NCBI RefSeq assembly: GCF_002042885.1
Contig: NZ_MVFY01000015.1
Span: 1 to 64,000 of the forward strand
Length of the DNA: 64,000 nt
Reading direction: 5' to 3'
Source: Citrobacter portucalensis
GTDB taxonomy: Bacteria; Pseudomonadota; Gammaproteobacteria; Enterobacterales; Enterobacteriaceae
The notes under the pieces are model-generated. The model saw only the letters and a list, made by a program, of their open reading frames with translations. It made no database searches and was not told where the DNA came from. Below, piece by piece: positions 40,375 to 49,423 of the stretch (position 1 is the stretch's first letter; each line of letters begins with the position of its first letter). The translations under genes and the position numbers were made by a program.

Positions 40375-40654
40375 AGGAAATACTCCTTGAAAAGTAAAGT
40401 GTTAGATGCGTGTTGTGATTCACACTTTTGGGAAAATTGCGGGCGTTGTCAGCAAAAAGCATAGCAGACAGGCATGGTATTGCTGGATTAAGCAGGTAAC
40501 ATGGTTGTTATAAATTGATAACAAATTCTTTCTTTGAATGGTGAGAGTTTGGGGACCTTCAAAGTTTGTACCGTTGACTGAGGTGATAATGTGCGGCTCA
40601 GTAGAATGGTTACCCGCGCCACTTTTTTGATAGATACGTGAAAGGAACAACAAG
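40375..40654. other. tktB-maeB intergenic region, talA absent
   Basis: A 280-base divergent promoter region between tktB and maeB. E. coli and Salmonella carry talA in this position, but here no reading frame or fragment resembling transaldolase is visible. The stretch is moderately AT-rich and must hold both promoters; I can point to no clear operator. Confidence 0.65.
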
Positions 40655-42934
40655 ATGGATGACCAGTTAAAACAAAGCGCCCTCGATTTCCACGAATTTC
40701 CGGTACCCGGTAAAATCCAGGTTTCTCCGACCAAGCCTCTGGCAACGCAGCGCGACCTGGCGCTGGCCTACTCGCCGGGCGTGGCTGCACCGTGTCTTGA
40801 AATTGAAAAGGACCCGCTGGCAGCCTACAAATACACCGCGCGCGGCAACCTGGTTGCGGTTATTTCCAACGGCACAGCGGTGCTGGGTCTCGGCAACATT
40901 GGCGCGTTGGCCGGCAAACCGGTGATGGAAGGTAAAGGCGTTCTGTTTAAGAAATTCGCCGGGATCGACGTGTTCGACATTGAAGTCGATGAACTCGATC
41001 CGGATAAGTTTATCAATGTGGTTGCGGCCCTGGAGCCCACGTTTGGCGGTATCAACCTCGAAGATATTAAAGCGCCGGAGTGCTTCTACATTGAGCAAAA
41101 ACTGCGCGAGCGCATGAATATTCCGGTCTTCCACGATGATCAGCACGGTACGGCAATCATCAGTACAGCCGCTATTCTGAACGGTCTGCGGGTGGTTGAG
41201 AAAAATATCTCTGACGTGCGCATGGTGGTGTCTGGTGCAGGTGCGGCGGCGATTGCCTGTATGAACCTGCTGGTAGCGCTGGGTATGCAGAAACACAATA
41301 TTGTGGTCTGTGACTCCAAAGGTGTGATTTACAAAGACCGTGAACCGAACATGGCGGAAACCAAAGCGGCTTACGCGGTGGTGGATGACGGTAAGCGTAC
41401 GCTGGATGATGTCATTGACGGCGCAGATATTTTCCTCGGCTGCTCGGGCCCGAAAGTGCTGACGCAGGAAATGGTTAAGAAGATGGCGCGTGCGCCAATG
41501 ATTCTGGCACTCGCCAACCCGGAGCCGGAAATCCTGCCGCCGCTGGCAAAAGAGGTGCGTTCCGACGCCATCATCTGTACCGGTCGTTCAGACTACCCGA
41601 ACCAGGTTAACAACGTCCTGTGCTTCCCGTTCATCTTCCGCGGTGCGCTGGACGTTGGTGCGACGGCCATCAACGAACAGATGAAACTGGCGGCGGTGCA
41701 CGCGATTGCTGAGCTGGCGCATGCTGAGCAGAGTGAAGTGGTGGCCTCTGCTTATGGCGATCAGGACCTGAGCTTCGGCCCGGAATACATCATTCCGAAA
41801 CCGTTCGACCCGCGTCTGATCGTCAAAATCGCCCCCGCGGTGGCGAAAGCGGCGATGGACTCCGGCGTGGCAACGCGTCCGATTGCCGACTTTGACGCTT
41901 ACATCGATAAGCTGACTGAATTCGTCTACAAAACCAACCTGTTCATGAAGCCGATTTTCTCCCTGGCACGCAAAGCGCCGAAGCGCGTGGTGCTGACCGA
42001 AGGGGAAGAAGCGCGCGTACTGCACGCTACCCAGGAGCTGATCACGTTAGGGCTGGCGAAGCCGATCCTGATCGGTCGTCCAAGCGTTATTGAAATGCGT
42101 ATCCAGAAACTGGGTCTGCAGATCAAAGCGGGCGTCGATTTTGAAATCGTCAACAATGAGTCCGATCCGCGCTTTAAAGAGTACTGGAGTGAGTACTACC
42201 AGATTATGAAGCGTCGTGGGATTACCCAGGAGCAGGCGCAGCGTGCGGTGATTGCCAACACTACGGTGATCGGCGCGATCATGGTGCAGCGCGGTGAAGC
42301 GGATGCGATGATCTGCGGTACGATTGGCGACTACCATGAGCACTTCAGCGTGGTGAAAGAGGTATTTGGTCATCGCGACGGCGTGCATACTGCCGGGGCG
42401 ATGAACGCCTTGCTGCTGCCAAGCGGTAACACCTTTATCGCCGATACCTACGTCAACGACGATCCTACGCCTGAGCAACTGGCGGAAATCGCCGTGATGG
42501 CGGCAGAGACCGTGCGTCGCTTTGGTATCGAACCGAAGGTGGCGTTGCTGTCGCACTCCAACTTTGGTTCCTCTAACTGTCCGTCGGCCAGCAAAATGCG
42601 CGACGCGCTGGAGCTGATTAAGGCGCGCGCGCCAGAGTTGATGATTGACGGCGAAATGCACGGCGACGCCGCGCTGGTGGAAAGCATCCGTAATGACCGC
42701 ATGCCGGACAGTCCGTTGAAAGGCTCAGCGAATATTCTGGTGATGCCGAATATGGAAGCTGCCCGTATTAGTTACAACTTACTACGCGTTTCCAGTTCTG
42801 AAGGCGTAACGGTTGGCCCGGTGCTTATGGGGGTTGCGAAACCGGTTCACGTATTAACGCCGATCGCCTCTGTTCGTCGTATCGTTAATATGGTGGCGCT
42901 GGCGGTTGTAGAAGCCCAAACGCAGCCACTGTAA
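40655..42934 (+). CDS. maeB: NADP-dependent malic enzyme MaeB
   Basis: A 759-residue hybrid enzyme, the same length as in E. coli. Residues 1 to about 420 are the malic enzyme, with the conserved catalytic stretch FHDDQHGTA and NADP loop [16 protein letters not shown]; it turns malate into pyruvate, CO2 and NADPH. The C-terminal third resembles phosphotransacetylase ([34 protein letters not shown]) and in E. coli serves acetyl-CoA regulation rather than catalysis. The ribosome site is gaaagga. It ends at an intrinsic terminator ahead of the eut locus. Confidence 0.97.
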   Translation: MDDQLKQSALDFHEFPVPGKIQVSPTKPLATQRDLALAYSPGVAAPCLEIEKDPLAAYKYTARGNLVAVISNGTAVLGLGNIGALAGKPVMEGKGVLFKKFAGIDVFDIEVDELDPDKFINVVAALEPTFGGINLEDIKAPECFYIEQKLRERMNIPVFHDDQHGTAIISTAAILNGLRVVEKNISDVRMVVSGAGAAAIACMNLLVALGMQKHNIVVCDSKGVIYKDREPNMAETKAAYAVVDDGKRTLDDVIDGADIFLGCSGPKVLTQEMVKKMARAPMILALANPEPEILPPLAKEVRSDAIICTGRSDYPNQVNNVLCFPFIFRGALDVGATAINEQMKLAAVHAIAELAHAEQSEVVASAYGDQDLSFGPEYIIPKPFDPRLIVKIAPAVAKAAMDSGVATRPIADFDAYIDKLTEFVYKTNLFMKPIFSLARKAPKRVVLTEGEEARVLHATQELITLGLAKPILIGRPSVIEMRIQKLGLQIKAGVDFEIVNNESDPRFKEYWSEYYQIMKRRGITQEQAQRAVIANTTVIGAIMVQRGEADAMICGTIGDYHEHFSVVKEVFGHRDGVHTAGAMNALLLPSGNTFIADTYVNDDPTPEQLAEIAVMAAETVRRFGIEPKVALLSHSNFGSSNCPSASKMRDALELIKARAPELMIDGEMHGDAALVESIRNDRMPDSPLKGSANILVMPNMEAARISYNLLRVSSSEGVTVGPVLMGVAKPVHVLTPIASVRRIVNMVALAVVEAQTQPL

Positions 42935-42953
42935 TTTCACTTTAATTTATTTC

Positions 42954-42981
42954 CGGCGCGGGTTTCTCCCGCGCCTTTTTA
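42954..42981 (+). terminator. Terminator of maeB
   Basis: Stem ggcgcggg / cccgcgcc around a short loop, followed by tttttatttt, 21 bases past the maeB stop. Confidence 0.9.
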
Positions 42982-43094
42982 TTTTCTCTTTCTTAGTGAT
43001 CTACTTCACCTTTTAAACCTGGTTGCCGAATTTTGTTATTTACTCTGACAAAAAATTGCCACGATGAGGGCAGTTTTAGCGGAGGCGGTGAGCA
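42982..43094 (+). promoter_or_regulatory. Main eut operon promoter region
   Basis: The only spacer between the maeB terminator and eutS. In Salmonella the main eut promoter at this place is activated by EutR with ethanolamine and adenosylcobalamin. I cannot define the EutR site by eye; a ttgccg...tatttact (43022-43046) stretch could hold the promoter. Confidence 0.4.
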
Positions 43095-43430
43095 ATGGAA
43101 AAAGAACGCATTATTCAGGAATTTGTGCCGGGGAAACAGGTCACGCTGGCGCATCTCATTGCGCACCCCGGCGAGGAATTAGCGAAAAAGATCGGCGTAC
43201 CCGAAGCGGGCGCTATCGGCATCATGACGCTGACGCCAGGCGAAACCGCGATGATTGCCGGTGACTTAGCCATGAAGGCGGCGGATGTACATATCGGTTT
43301 TCTCGATAGATTCAGCGGCGCACTGGTGATCTACGGTTCGGTAGGCGCAGTAGAAGAAGCGTTATTACAGACGGTAAGTGGTCTGGGTCGATTATTAAAT
43401 TTCACTTTGTGCAACCTGACAAAAAGTTAA
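43095..43430 (+). CDS. eutS: Ethanolamine microcompartment shell protein EutS
   Basis: A 111-residue circularly permuted BMC-domain protein that forms bent hexamers of the ethanolamine compartment shell. The conserved [13 protein letters not shown] and [18 protein letters not shown] stretches match Salmonella and E. coli. It opens the 17-gene eut operon after an aggagg-like site (gcggaggcgg). eutP starts 12 bases after its stop. Confidence 0.97.
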   Translation: MEKERIIQEFVPGKQVTLAHLIAHPGEELAKKIGVPEAGAIGIMTLTPGETAMIAGDLAMKAADVHIGFLDRFSGALVIYGSVGAVEEALLQTVSGLGRLLNFTLCNLTKS

Positions 43431-43442
43431 TCAGAGGCGGCG

Positions 43443-43922
43443 ATGAAACGTATTGCATTTGTCGGTACGGTGGGGGCGGGGAAAACAACGCTCTTTAATG
43501 CGCTACAGGGGAATTATTCCCTCGCCAGAAAAACACAGGCCGTGGAGTTTAATGAAAATGGCGATATCGATACGCCAGGGGAATATTTTAGCCATCCGCG
43601 CTGGTATCACGCCTTAATTACCACGCTGCAGGATGTCGATACGTTGATTTATATACACGCGGCAAATGATAAAGAAAGTCGCTTACCTGCCGGGCTGTTG
43701 GATATCGGCGCCAGTAAACGACAAATCGCCGTTATCAGTAAAACGGACATGCCGGATGCCGACGTCGCCGCAACGCGACAACTACTTCGCGGGATGGGGT
43801 TTCAGGAGCCGATTTTTGAGCTCAATAGCCATGACCCGCGCAGCGTGCAGCACCTGGTGGATTATCTGACTGAGCTCAGCCAAAAGGAGGAAAGGGCAGG
43901 TGAAAAAACTCATCACAGCTAA
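43443..43922 (+). CDS. eutP: EutP P-loop protein (acetate kinase activity)
   Basis: A 159-residue small GTPase-like protein. The P-loop is GTVGAGKTTLFNAL near residue 8, the Walker B region is in DTPGEYF, and the base-recognition motif appears as SKTDMPD near 99. The Salmonella protein has been reported to have acetate kinase activity; older annotations call it a GTP-binding protein. Its last 23 bases overlap eutQ, so the pair is translationally coupled. Confidence 0.95.
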   Translation: MKRIAFVGTVGAGKTTLFNALQGNYSLARKTQAVEFNENGDIDTPGEYFSHPRWYHALITTLQDVDTLIYIHAANDKESRLPAGLLDIGASKRQIAVISKTDMPDADVAATRQLLRGMGFQEPIFELNSHDPRSVQHLVDYLTELSQKEERAGEKTHHS

Positions 43923-44598
43923 CGATATTCGTGCGGCCCACGCACGCGGCGAACAGGAAATGTCGGTTGTTCTGCGCGCCAGCATCATTACCCCGGAGGC
44001 GCGCGAAGTTGCGGAGCTGCTGGGCGTTACCATCAGTGAATGCGATGAATCCGCGCCAACTGCTGCTGTACCGGCGGCGGTTGATGATGGCAAAACGGAA
44101 AGCCAGCGCATTCGCGAAACCATCATTGCGCAGTTACCGGAAGGGCAGTTTACCGAAAGCCTGGTCGCCCAGCTGATGGACAAAGTTATGAAGGAGAAGC
44201 GGTCGCTGGAGCAGGGCGGAATGCAGCCGAGCTTTAACTCGGTAACCGGCAAAGGCGGCGTCAAAGTCATCGACGGTAGCAGCGTGAAGTTTGGTCGTTT
44301 TGACGGCGCGCAGCCGCACTGCGTGGGCTTAACCGATCTGGTGACCGACCAGGACGGTAGCAGCATGGCCGCCGGGTTCATGCAGTGGGATAACGCTTTT
44401 TTCCCATGGACGCTGAACTACGACGAAATCGACATGATTCTGGAAGGCGAGCTGCACGTTCGCCACGAAGGCGAAACCATGATTGCAAAAGCCGGGGACG
44501 TCATGTTTATCCCGAAAGGTTCCAGCATCGAATTTGGTACGCCATCGACGGTGAAGTTTCTGTATGTGGCCTGGCCTGCGAACTGGCAGTCCTGCTAA
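43900..44598 (+). CDS. eutQ: EutQ cupin-fold acetate kinase
   Basis: A 232-residue protein with a GTG start inside eutP, ten bases after aaaggagg. The N-terminal half is variable and low in complexity around residues 50-65 (APTAAVPAAVDDG); the C-terminal half is a cupin with YDEIDMILEGELHVRHEG and GDVMFIPKGSSIEFGTP. The Salmonella protein has been reported to act as an acetate kinase needed during anaerobic growth on ethanolamine. It lies nine bases before eutT. Confidence 0.95.
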   Translation: MKKLITANDIRAAHARGEQEMSVVLRASIITPEAREVAELLGVTISECDESAPTAAVPAAVDDGKTESQRIRETIIAQLPEGQFTESLVAQLMDKVMKEKRSLEQGGMQPSFNSVTGKGGVKVIDGSSVKFGRFDGAQPHCVGLTDLVTDQDGSSMAAGFMQWDNAFFPWTLNYDEIDMILEGELHVRHEGETMIAKAGDVMFIPKGSSIEFGTPSTVKFLYVAWPANWQSC

Positions 44599-44607
44599 GG
44601 CGGATGT

Positions 44608-45411
44608 ATGAAGGATTTCATTACCGAAGCATGGCTCAGAGCGAATCATACGCTCAGCGAAGGGGCTGAAATTCATCTCCCCGCTGACGCTCGCCTGACG
44701 CCGTCTGCCCGGGAATTACTGGAAAGCCGACATCTGCGTATTAAGTTTATCGACGAGCAGGGCAGCCTGTTTATTGATGACGAAGAACAGCAGCCGCAGC
44801 CGGTGCATGGATTAACCAGCAGCGATACGCATCCACAGGCCAGCTGCGAACTGTGCCATCAACCGGTGGCGAAGAAACCGGACACCCTGACGCATCTGAC
44901 GGCGGACAAGATGGTCGCCAAAAGTGACCCTCGGCTGGGATTTCGCGCCGCGCTGGACAGCACCATCGCCCTGGCTGTGTGGTTGCAGATTGAGATGGCA
45001 GAACCGTGGCAGCCGTGGCTGGCGGATATCCGCTCGCGCCTGGGCAATATTATGCGCGCTGACGCCATGGATGAGCCGCTGGCAGCACAAGCTGTCGTGG
45101 GTTTAAGTGACGAAGATTTACACCGTCTTTCTCATCAACCGCTGCGCTATCTGGACCACGACCACCTGGTGCCTGAAGCCAGCCACGGACGTGATTGCGC
45201 GCTGCTTAATCTGCTGCGTACCAAAGTCCGTGAAACGGAGACGGTGGCGGCCCAGGTGTTCATCACTCGCAGTTTTGAGGTTATGCGACCGGACATTATG
45301 CAGGCGCTCAACCGCCTTTCCAGTACGGTCTACGTGATGATGATTCTGAGCGTTGCGAAGCATCCGCTGACGGTTAACCAAATTCAACAGCGACTGGGGG
45401 AGAAGCAATGA
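44608..45411 (+). CDS. eutT: Corrinoid adenosyltransferase EutT
   Basis: A 267-residue ATP:cob(I)alamin adenosyltransferase that makes the coenzyme B12 required by EutBC. The family metal motif HX11CCX2C should involve H67, C79, C80 and C83; here residue 79 is a serine ([10 protein letters not shown]), while H67, C80 and C83 remain. The C-terminal helical domain carries [19 protein letters not shown] and [17 protein letters not shown]. The codons are agc tgc at 44842-44847. Its stop overlaps the eutD start as ATGA. Confidence 0.95.
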   Translation: MKDFITEAWLRANHTLSEGAEIHLPADARLTPSARELLESRHLRIKFIDEQGSLFIDDEEQQPQPVHGLTSSDTHPQASCELCHQPVAKKPDTLTHLTADKMVAKSDPRLGFRAALDSTIALAVWLQIEMAEPWQPWLADIRSRLGNIMRADAMDEPLAAQAVVGLSDEDLHRLSHQPLRYLDHDHLVPEASHGRDCALLNLLRTKVRETETVAAQVFITRSFEVMRPDIMQALNRLSSTVYVMMILSVAKHPLTVNQIQQRLGEKQ

Positions 45412-46424
45412 TCATTGAACGTGCTCGTCAACTCGCCCAACGCTCACCGGCACGGGTGGTGTTCCCGGATGCGCTGGATGTCCGGGTGCTGAAGGCGGCG
45501 AATTACCTGCATCAGCACGGTCTGGCACATCCCATTCTCGTCGCCAGTCCGTTTGCGCTGCGCCAGTTTGCCCTCAGCCACCGGGTGGCAATGGATGGCA
45601 TTCAGGTTATCGATCCGCAAAGCAATCAGCCAATGCGCGAAGAGTTTGCGCTGCGCTGGCTGGCTCGCGCGGGAGATAAAACGCCTGCGGATGCGCTAGA
45701 AAAACTCAACGATCCGCTGATGTTCGCCGCTGCAATGGTCAGCGCGGGTAAAGCTGACGTCTGTATTGCGGGCAATCTCTCATCAACAGCGAACGTGCTG
45801 CGTGCCGGATTACGCATTATCGGGCTACAGCCTGGCTGTAAAACGCTGTCGTCAATTTTCCTGATGCTGCCGCAGTACCTTGGTCCGTCATTAGGTTTTG
45901 CCGATTGCAGCGTCGTGCCGCAGCCCACCGCCGCACAGTTGGCGGATATTGCGATTGCCAGCGCGCAGACATGGCAGGCGATCACTGGTGAAGAGCCGCG
46001 CGTGGCTATGCTGTCGTTTTCAAGTAATGGCAGTGCTCGCCATCCTAACGTCGCTAACGTGCAGCAGGCGACCGAGATCGTTCGTGAGCGTGCCCCGCAG
46101 CTTACCGTGGACGGAGAACTGCAATTTGATGCCGCCTTTGTTCCGGATGTCGCAGCGCAAAAAGCGCCCGCCAGTCCGTTAAAGGGCAATGCCAATGTGA
46201 TGGTCTTCCCATCGCTCGAGGCAGGCAATATTGGCTACAAAATCGCTCAGCGTCTGGGAGGGTATCGTGCAGTAGGTCCGTTGATTCAAGGGCTTGCCGC
46301 ACCGCTTCATGATCTCTCTCGTGGCTGTAGCGTACAGGAAATTATCGAACTGGCGTTGGTGGCAGCAGTGCCGCGCCAGACTGACGTGAGTCGTGAATAC
46401 GCCTCACAAACACTGGTTGTTTAG
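45408..46424 (+). CDS. eutD: Phosphate acetyltransferase EutD
   Basis: A 338-residue phosphotransacetylase that turns acetyl-CoA and phosphate into acetyl phosphate and recycles CoA inside the compartment. It corresponds to the catalytic part of Pta: [14 protein letters not shown] at the N-terminus, [16 protein letters not shown] near 122, [14 protein letters not shown] near 204 and [12 protein letters not shown] near 260. The N-terminal residues [11 protein letters not shown] fit the targeting helix described for Salmonella. ATGA overlap with eutT. Confidence 0.96.
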   Translation: MIIERARQLAQRSPARVVFPDALDVRVLKAANYLHQHGLAHPILVASPFALRQFALSHRVAMDGIQVIDPQSNQPMREEFALRWLARAGDKTPADALEKLNDPLMFAAAMVSAGKADVCIAGNLSSTANVLRAGLRIIGLQPGCKTLSSIFLMLPQYLGPSLGFADCSVVPQPTAAQLADIAIASAQTWQAITGEEPRVAMLSFSSNGSARHPNVANVQQATEIVRERAPQLTVDGELQFDAAFVPDVAAQKAPASPLKGNANVMVFPSLEAGNIGYKIAQRLGGYRAVGPLIQGLAAPLHDLSRGCSVQEIIELALVAAVPRQTDVSREYASQTLVV

Positions 46425-46460
46425 GTCCCGTTCTGGACCCCTTAATGAGAGGAAAACACA

Positions 46461-46754
46461 ATGGAAGCATTAGGAATGATTGAAACCCGGGGCCTGGTTG
46501 CACTGATTGAGGCTTCTGACGCAATGGTTAAAGCGGCACGGGTGAAACTGGTTGGCGTGAAGCAGATCGGTGGCGGTCTGGTCACTGCCATGGTCCGTGG
46601 CGACGTAGCGGCATGTAAAGCTGCAACGGACGCAGGTGCTGCGGCAGCACAGCGTATTGGCGAGCTGGTTTCAGTACACGTGATCCCACGTCCGCACGGC
46701 GATCTGGAAGAAGTGTTCCCGATCAGCTTTAAAGGCGACAGCAACGACATGTAA
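46461..46754 (+). CDS. eutM: Ethanolamine microcompartment shell protein EutM
   Basis: A 97-residue single BMC-domain protein that forms the abundant flat hexamers of the shell. The pattern [20 protein letters not shown], the central [19 protein letters not shown]-like strand and the [12 protein letters not shown] tail are all present. It has a gagagga site. A 114-base spacer with a stable hairpin separates it from eutN, unusual in this tightly packed operon. Confidence 0.98.
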   Translation: MEALGMIETRGLVALIEASDAMVKAARVKLVGVKQIGGGLVTAMVRGDVAACKAATDAGAAAAQRIGELVSVHVIPRPHGDLEEVFPISFKGDSNDM

Positions 46755-46763
46755 GTCGTCCAT

Positions 46764-46794
46764 GTGACGCCACAGACTTCATTGCTGGCGTCAC
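46764..46794 (+). repeat. Intra-operon hairpin after eutM
   Basis: A perfect 9-base stem, gtgacgcca (46764-46772) / tggcgtcac (46786-46794), with a 13-base loop starts ten bases after the eutM stop. A pyrimidine-rich stretch and a purine-rich stretch follow before eutN. Being inside the operon without a T-run, it is more likely a 3' stabiliser or processing element for the eutM message than a terminator. Confidence 0.55.
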
Positions 46795-46868
46795 CCTCTC
46801 TCCTTTTCACATTACCTTCTGCGGAGGGTAGGGGGAGGTTTTACCTGAAATATGCCACGGAGGCGCGT

Positions 46869-47156
46869 ATGAAACTGGCAATCGTTACAGGACAAATTGT
46901 TTGTACCGTACGCCATCAGGGGCTCGCGCACGACAAGTTGCTGATGGTGGAAATGATTGACGCCCAGGGAAATCCCGACGGGCAATGTGCTGTTGCTATC
47001 GACAGCATCGGGGCGGGAACCGGAGAGTGGGTGCTGCTGGTCAGCGGAAGCTCCGCCCGTCAGGCGCACCGGAATGAATCATCGCCTGTCGATCTGTGCG
47101 TGATTGGCATTGTCGATGAAGTGGTGGCAGGTGGTCAGGTGATCTTCCATAAATAA
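46869..47156 (+). CDS. eutN: Microcompartment vertex protein EutN
   Basis: A 95-residue EutN/CcmL-family protein that should form pentamers closing the shell corners. The N-terminus is MKLAIVTGQIVCTVRH, with KLLMVEMIDAQGNP, DSIGAGTGEWVLL and the end IVDEVVAGGQVIFHK. The ATG at 46869 is the family start; a longer open frame from 46764 runs through the hairpin and is rejected. eutE begins 11 bases downstream. Confidence 0.96.
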   Translation: MKLAIVTGQIVCTVRHQGLAHDKLLMVEMIDAQGNPDGQCAVAIDSIGAGTGEWVLLVSGSSARQAHRNESSPVDLCVIGIVDEVVAGGQVIFHK

Positions 47157-47167
47157 GGCAGAAAATC

Positions 47168-48571
47168 ATGAATCAACAGGATATTGAACAGGTCGTGAAA
47201 GCGGTACTGCTGAAAATGAAAGACAGCAGCCAACCCGTCAGTGCCGTTCAAGAAATGGGCGTTTTTGCCTCCCTGGATGACGCAGTGGCGGCAGCAAAAC
47301 TGGCCCAACAGGGGTTGAAAAGCGTCGCCATGCGCCAACTGGCTATCACGGCCCTACGTGAGGCGGGCGAAAAGCACGCCAGAGAATTAGCGGAACTTGC
47401 CGTCACTGAAACCGGCATGGGACGCGTCGAAGATAAATTTGCCAAAAACGTGGCGCAGGCGCGCGGCACGCCGGGTGTGGAATGCCTGTCTCCACAGGTT
47501 CTGACCGGCGATAACGGTCTGACGCTGATTGAAAACGCACCGTGGGGCGTGGTGGCCTCGGTAACCCCATCCACCAACCCGGCCGCGACCGTCATTAACA
47601 ACGCTATCAGCCTGATTGCCGCTGGTAACAGCGTGGTCTTCGCACCGCATCCGGCGGCGAAAAAAGTCTCTCAGCGCGCTATCACTCTGCTTAACCAGGC
47701 GGTAGTTGCCGCAGGCGGTCCGGCAAACCTGTTGGTGACGGTTGCCAACCCGGATATCGAGACTGCGCAGCGTCTGTTCAAGTACCCAGGTATCGGCCTG
47801 CTGGTGGTGACCGGTGGTGAAGCCGTGGTGGACGCCGCGCGTAAGCACACCAACAAACGTCTGATTGCCGCTGGTGCGGGTAATCCGCCAGTGGTGGTTG
47901 ATGAAACGGCTGACCTGGCACGCGCGGCGCAGTCGATAGTCAAAGGTGCATCGTTTGATAACAACATCATCTGCGCCGACGAAAAAGTGCTGATCGTGGT
48001 CGATAGCGTCGCTGATGAACTGATGCGTCTGATGGAAAGCCAGCATGCGGTGAAACTGACCGCGGCTCAGGCCGAACAGCTGCAGCCGGTGCTGCTGAAA
48101 AATATCGATGAGCGCGGTAAAGGCACAGTCAGTCGTGACTGGGTCGGGCGCGATGCCGGAAAAATCGCTGCGGCGATTGGTCTGAACGTACCGGAGCAAA
48201 CCCGTCTGTTATTCGTCGAAACCTCCGCGACGCATCCGTTTGCCGTTACCGAACTGATGATGCCGGTGCTGCCGGTCGTGCGAGTTGCCAACGTCGATGA
48301 AGCCATTGAACTGGCGGTCAAGCTGGAAGGCGGCTGCCACCATACGGCGGCGATGCACTCACGCAATATCGAAAATATGAACCGTATGGCAAACGCCATT
48401 GATACCAGCATCTTCGTTAAGAACGGACCGTGCATTGCCGGTCTTGGACTGGGCGGTGAAGGCTGGACCACGATGACTATTACCACACCAACCGGGGAAG
48501 GGGTGACCAGTGCGCGTACGTTTGTGCGTCTGCGTCGCTGTGTGTTGGTAGACGCCTTCAGAATTGTATAA
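47168..48571 (+). CDS. eutE: CoA-acylating acetaldehyde dehydrogenase EutE
   Basis: A 467-residue aldehyde dehydrogenase, equal in length to E. coli EutE, that turns acetaldehyde into acetyl-CoA with NAD and CoA. The N-terminal amphipathic helix QQDIEQVVKAVLLKMK is the typical encapsulation tag, followed by a flexible linker. The catalytic cysteine sits in DNNIICADEK near 270, and the nucleotide-binding part has VTPSTNPAATVINNAI. It is one of the cargo enzymes of the compartment, 12 bases before eutJ. Confidence 0.97.
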   Translation: MNQQDIEQVVKAVLLKMKDSSQPVSAVQEMGVFASLDDAVAAAKLAQQGLKSVAMRQLAITALREAGEKHARELAELAVTETGMGRVEDKFAKNVAQARGTPGVECLSPQVLTGDNGLTLIENAPWGVVASVTPSTNPAATVINNAISLIAAGNSVVFAPHPAAKKVSQRAITLLNQAVVAAGGPANLLVTVANPDIETAQRLFKYPGIGLLVVTGGEAVVDAARKHTNKRLIAAGAGNPPVVVDETADLARAAQSIVKGASFDNNIICADEKVLIVVDSVADELMRLMESQHAVKLTAAQAEQLQPVLLKNIDERGKGTVSRDWVGRDAGKIAAAIGLNVPEQTRLLFVETSATHPFAVTELMMPVLPVVRVANVDEAIELAVKLEGGCHHTAAMHSRNIENMNRMANAIDTSIFVKNGPCIAGLGLGGEGWTTMTITTPTGEGVTSARTFVRLRRCVLVDAFRIV

Positions 48572-48583
48572 GGAGTAAATGAG

Positions 48584-49423
48584 ATGGCGCACGACGAACA
48601 ACGTTGGTTGACACCCAGACTGCTAAAAGCGGCAACGCTATGTAACCAGACGCCCGCAAAGAGCGATTCACCGCTGTGGTTGGGCATTGATTTGGGTACG
48701 TGTGATGTGGTGTCGATGGTTGTGGACAGTGACGGACAGCCGGTCGCGGTTTGCCTGGACTGGGCCGATGTCGTGCGCGATGGCATCGTCTGGGATTTCT
48801 TTGGTGCGGTGACCATCGTTCGTCGCCATCTCGATACGCTCGAACAACAACTGGGTTGCCGTTTTACCCATGCGGCAACCTCGTTTCCACCGGGAACTGA
48901 CCCACGCATCTCTATTAACGTGCTGGAGTCTGCCGGGCTTGAAGTGAGCCATGTCCTCGACGAACCAACCGCGGTGGCGGATCTGTTGCAGCTTGATAAC
49001 GCCGGCGTGGTGGATATTGGTGGTGGCACTACCGGGATTGCGATTGTTAAACAGGGCAAAGTGACTTACTCCGCTGATGAAGCGACCGGCGGGCACCATA
49101 TCTCTCTGACGCTGGCCGGGAACCGTCGTATCCAGTTGGAAGAAGCCGAGCAGTACAAGCGCAGCAATGGCAAAGAAATCTGGCCGGTGGTGAAGCCTGT
49201 CTACGAAAAGATGGCGGAAATCGTGGCGCACCATATTGCCGGACAGGGTGTCGCTGATTTGTGGCTGGCGGGTGGCTCCTGTATGCAGCCAGGCGTTGAT
49301 GAACTGTTCCGTAAGCGTTTCCCGGAACTGCAGGTGCATTTACCCCAGCACAGCCTGTTTATGACTCCGCTGGCGATTGCAAACAGCGGAAAAGAAAAAG
49401 CGGAAGGAATCTATGCAAGCTGA
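48584..49423 (+). CDS. eutJ: EutJ actin/Hsp70-fold protein
   Basis: A 279-residue protein of the actin-like ATPase fold, one residue longer than E. coli EutJ. Phosphate loops are seen as WLGIDLGTCDVVSMVV near 32 and VDIGGGTTGIAIV near 143, and the adenosine part as LWLAGGSCMQPG near 226. It is thought to act as a chaperone in the locus, but its role has not been shown directly. Its final 11 bases overlap the start of eutG. Confidence 0.93.
   Translation: MAHDEQRWLTPRLLKAATLCNQTPAKSDSPLWLGIDLGTCDVVSMVVDSDGQPVAVCLDWADVVRDGIVWDFFGAVTIVRRHLDTLEQQLGCRFTHAATSFPPGTDPRISINVLESAGLEVSHVLDEPTAVADLLQLDNAGVVDIGGGTTGIAIVKQGKVTYSADEATGGHHISLTLAGNRRIQLEEAEQYKRSNGKEIWPVVKPVYEKMAEIVAHHIAGQGVADLWLAGGSCMQPGVDELFRKRFPELQVHLPQHSLFMTPLAIANSGKEKAEGIYAS

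Noticed and set aside
42047-42661. 204-codon open frame antisense to maeB
   Set aside because: Histidine- and arginine-rich shadow of the phosphotransacetylase-like domain with no ribosome site.
46764-46868. N-terminal extension of eutN by 35 codons
   Set aside because: The extension is encoded by the hairpin and spacer and has no family match; MKLAIVTGQ is the conserved start.
48067-49059. Long open frame (330 codons) on the minus strand across eutE and eutJ
   Set aside because: Low-complexity composition (S, T, P, R rich) typical of an antisense shadow of GC-rich genes; it crosses two real genes.
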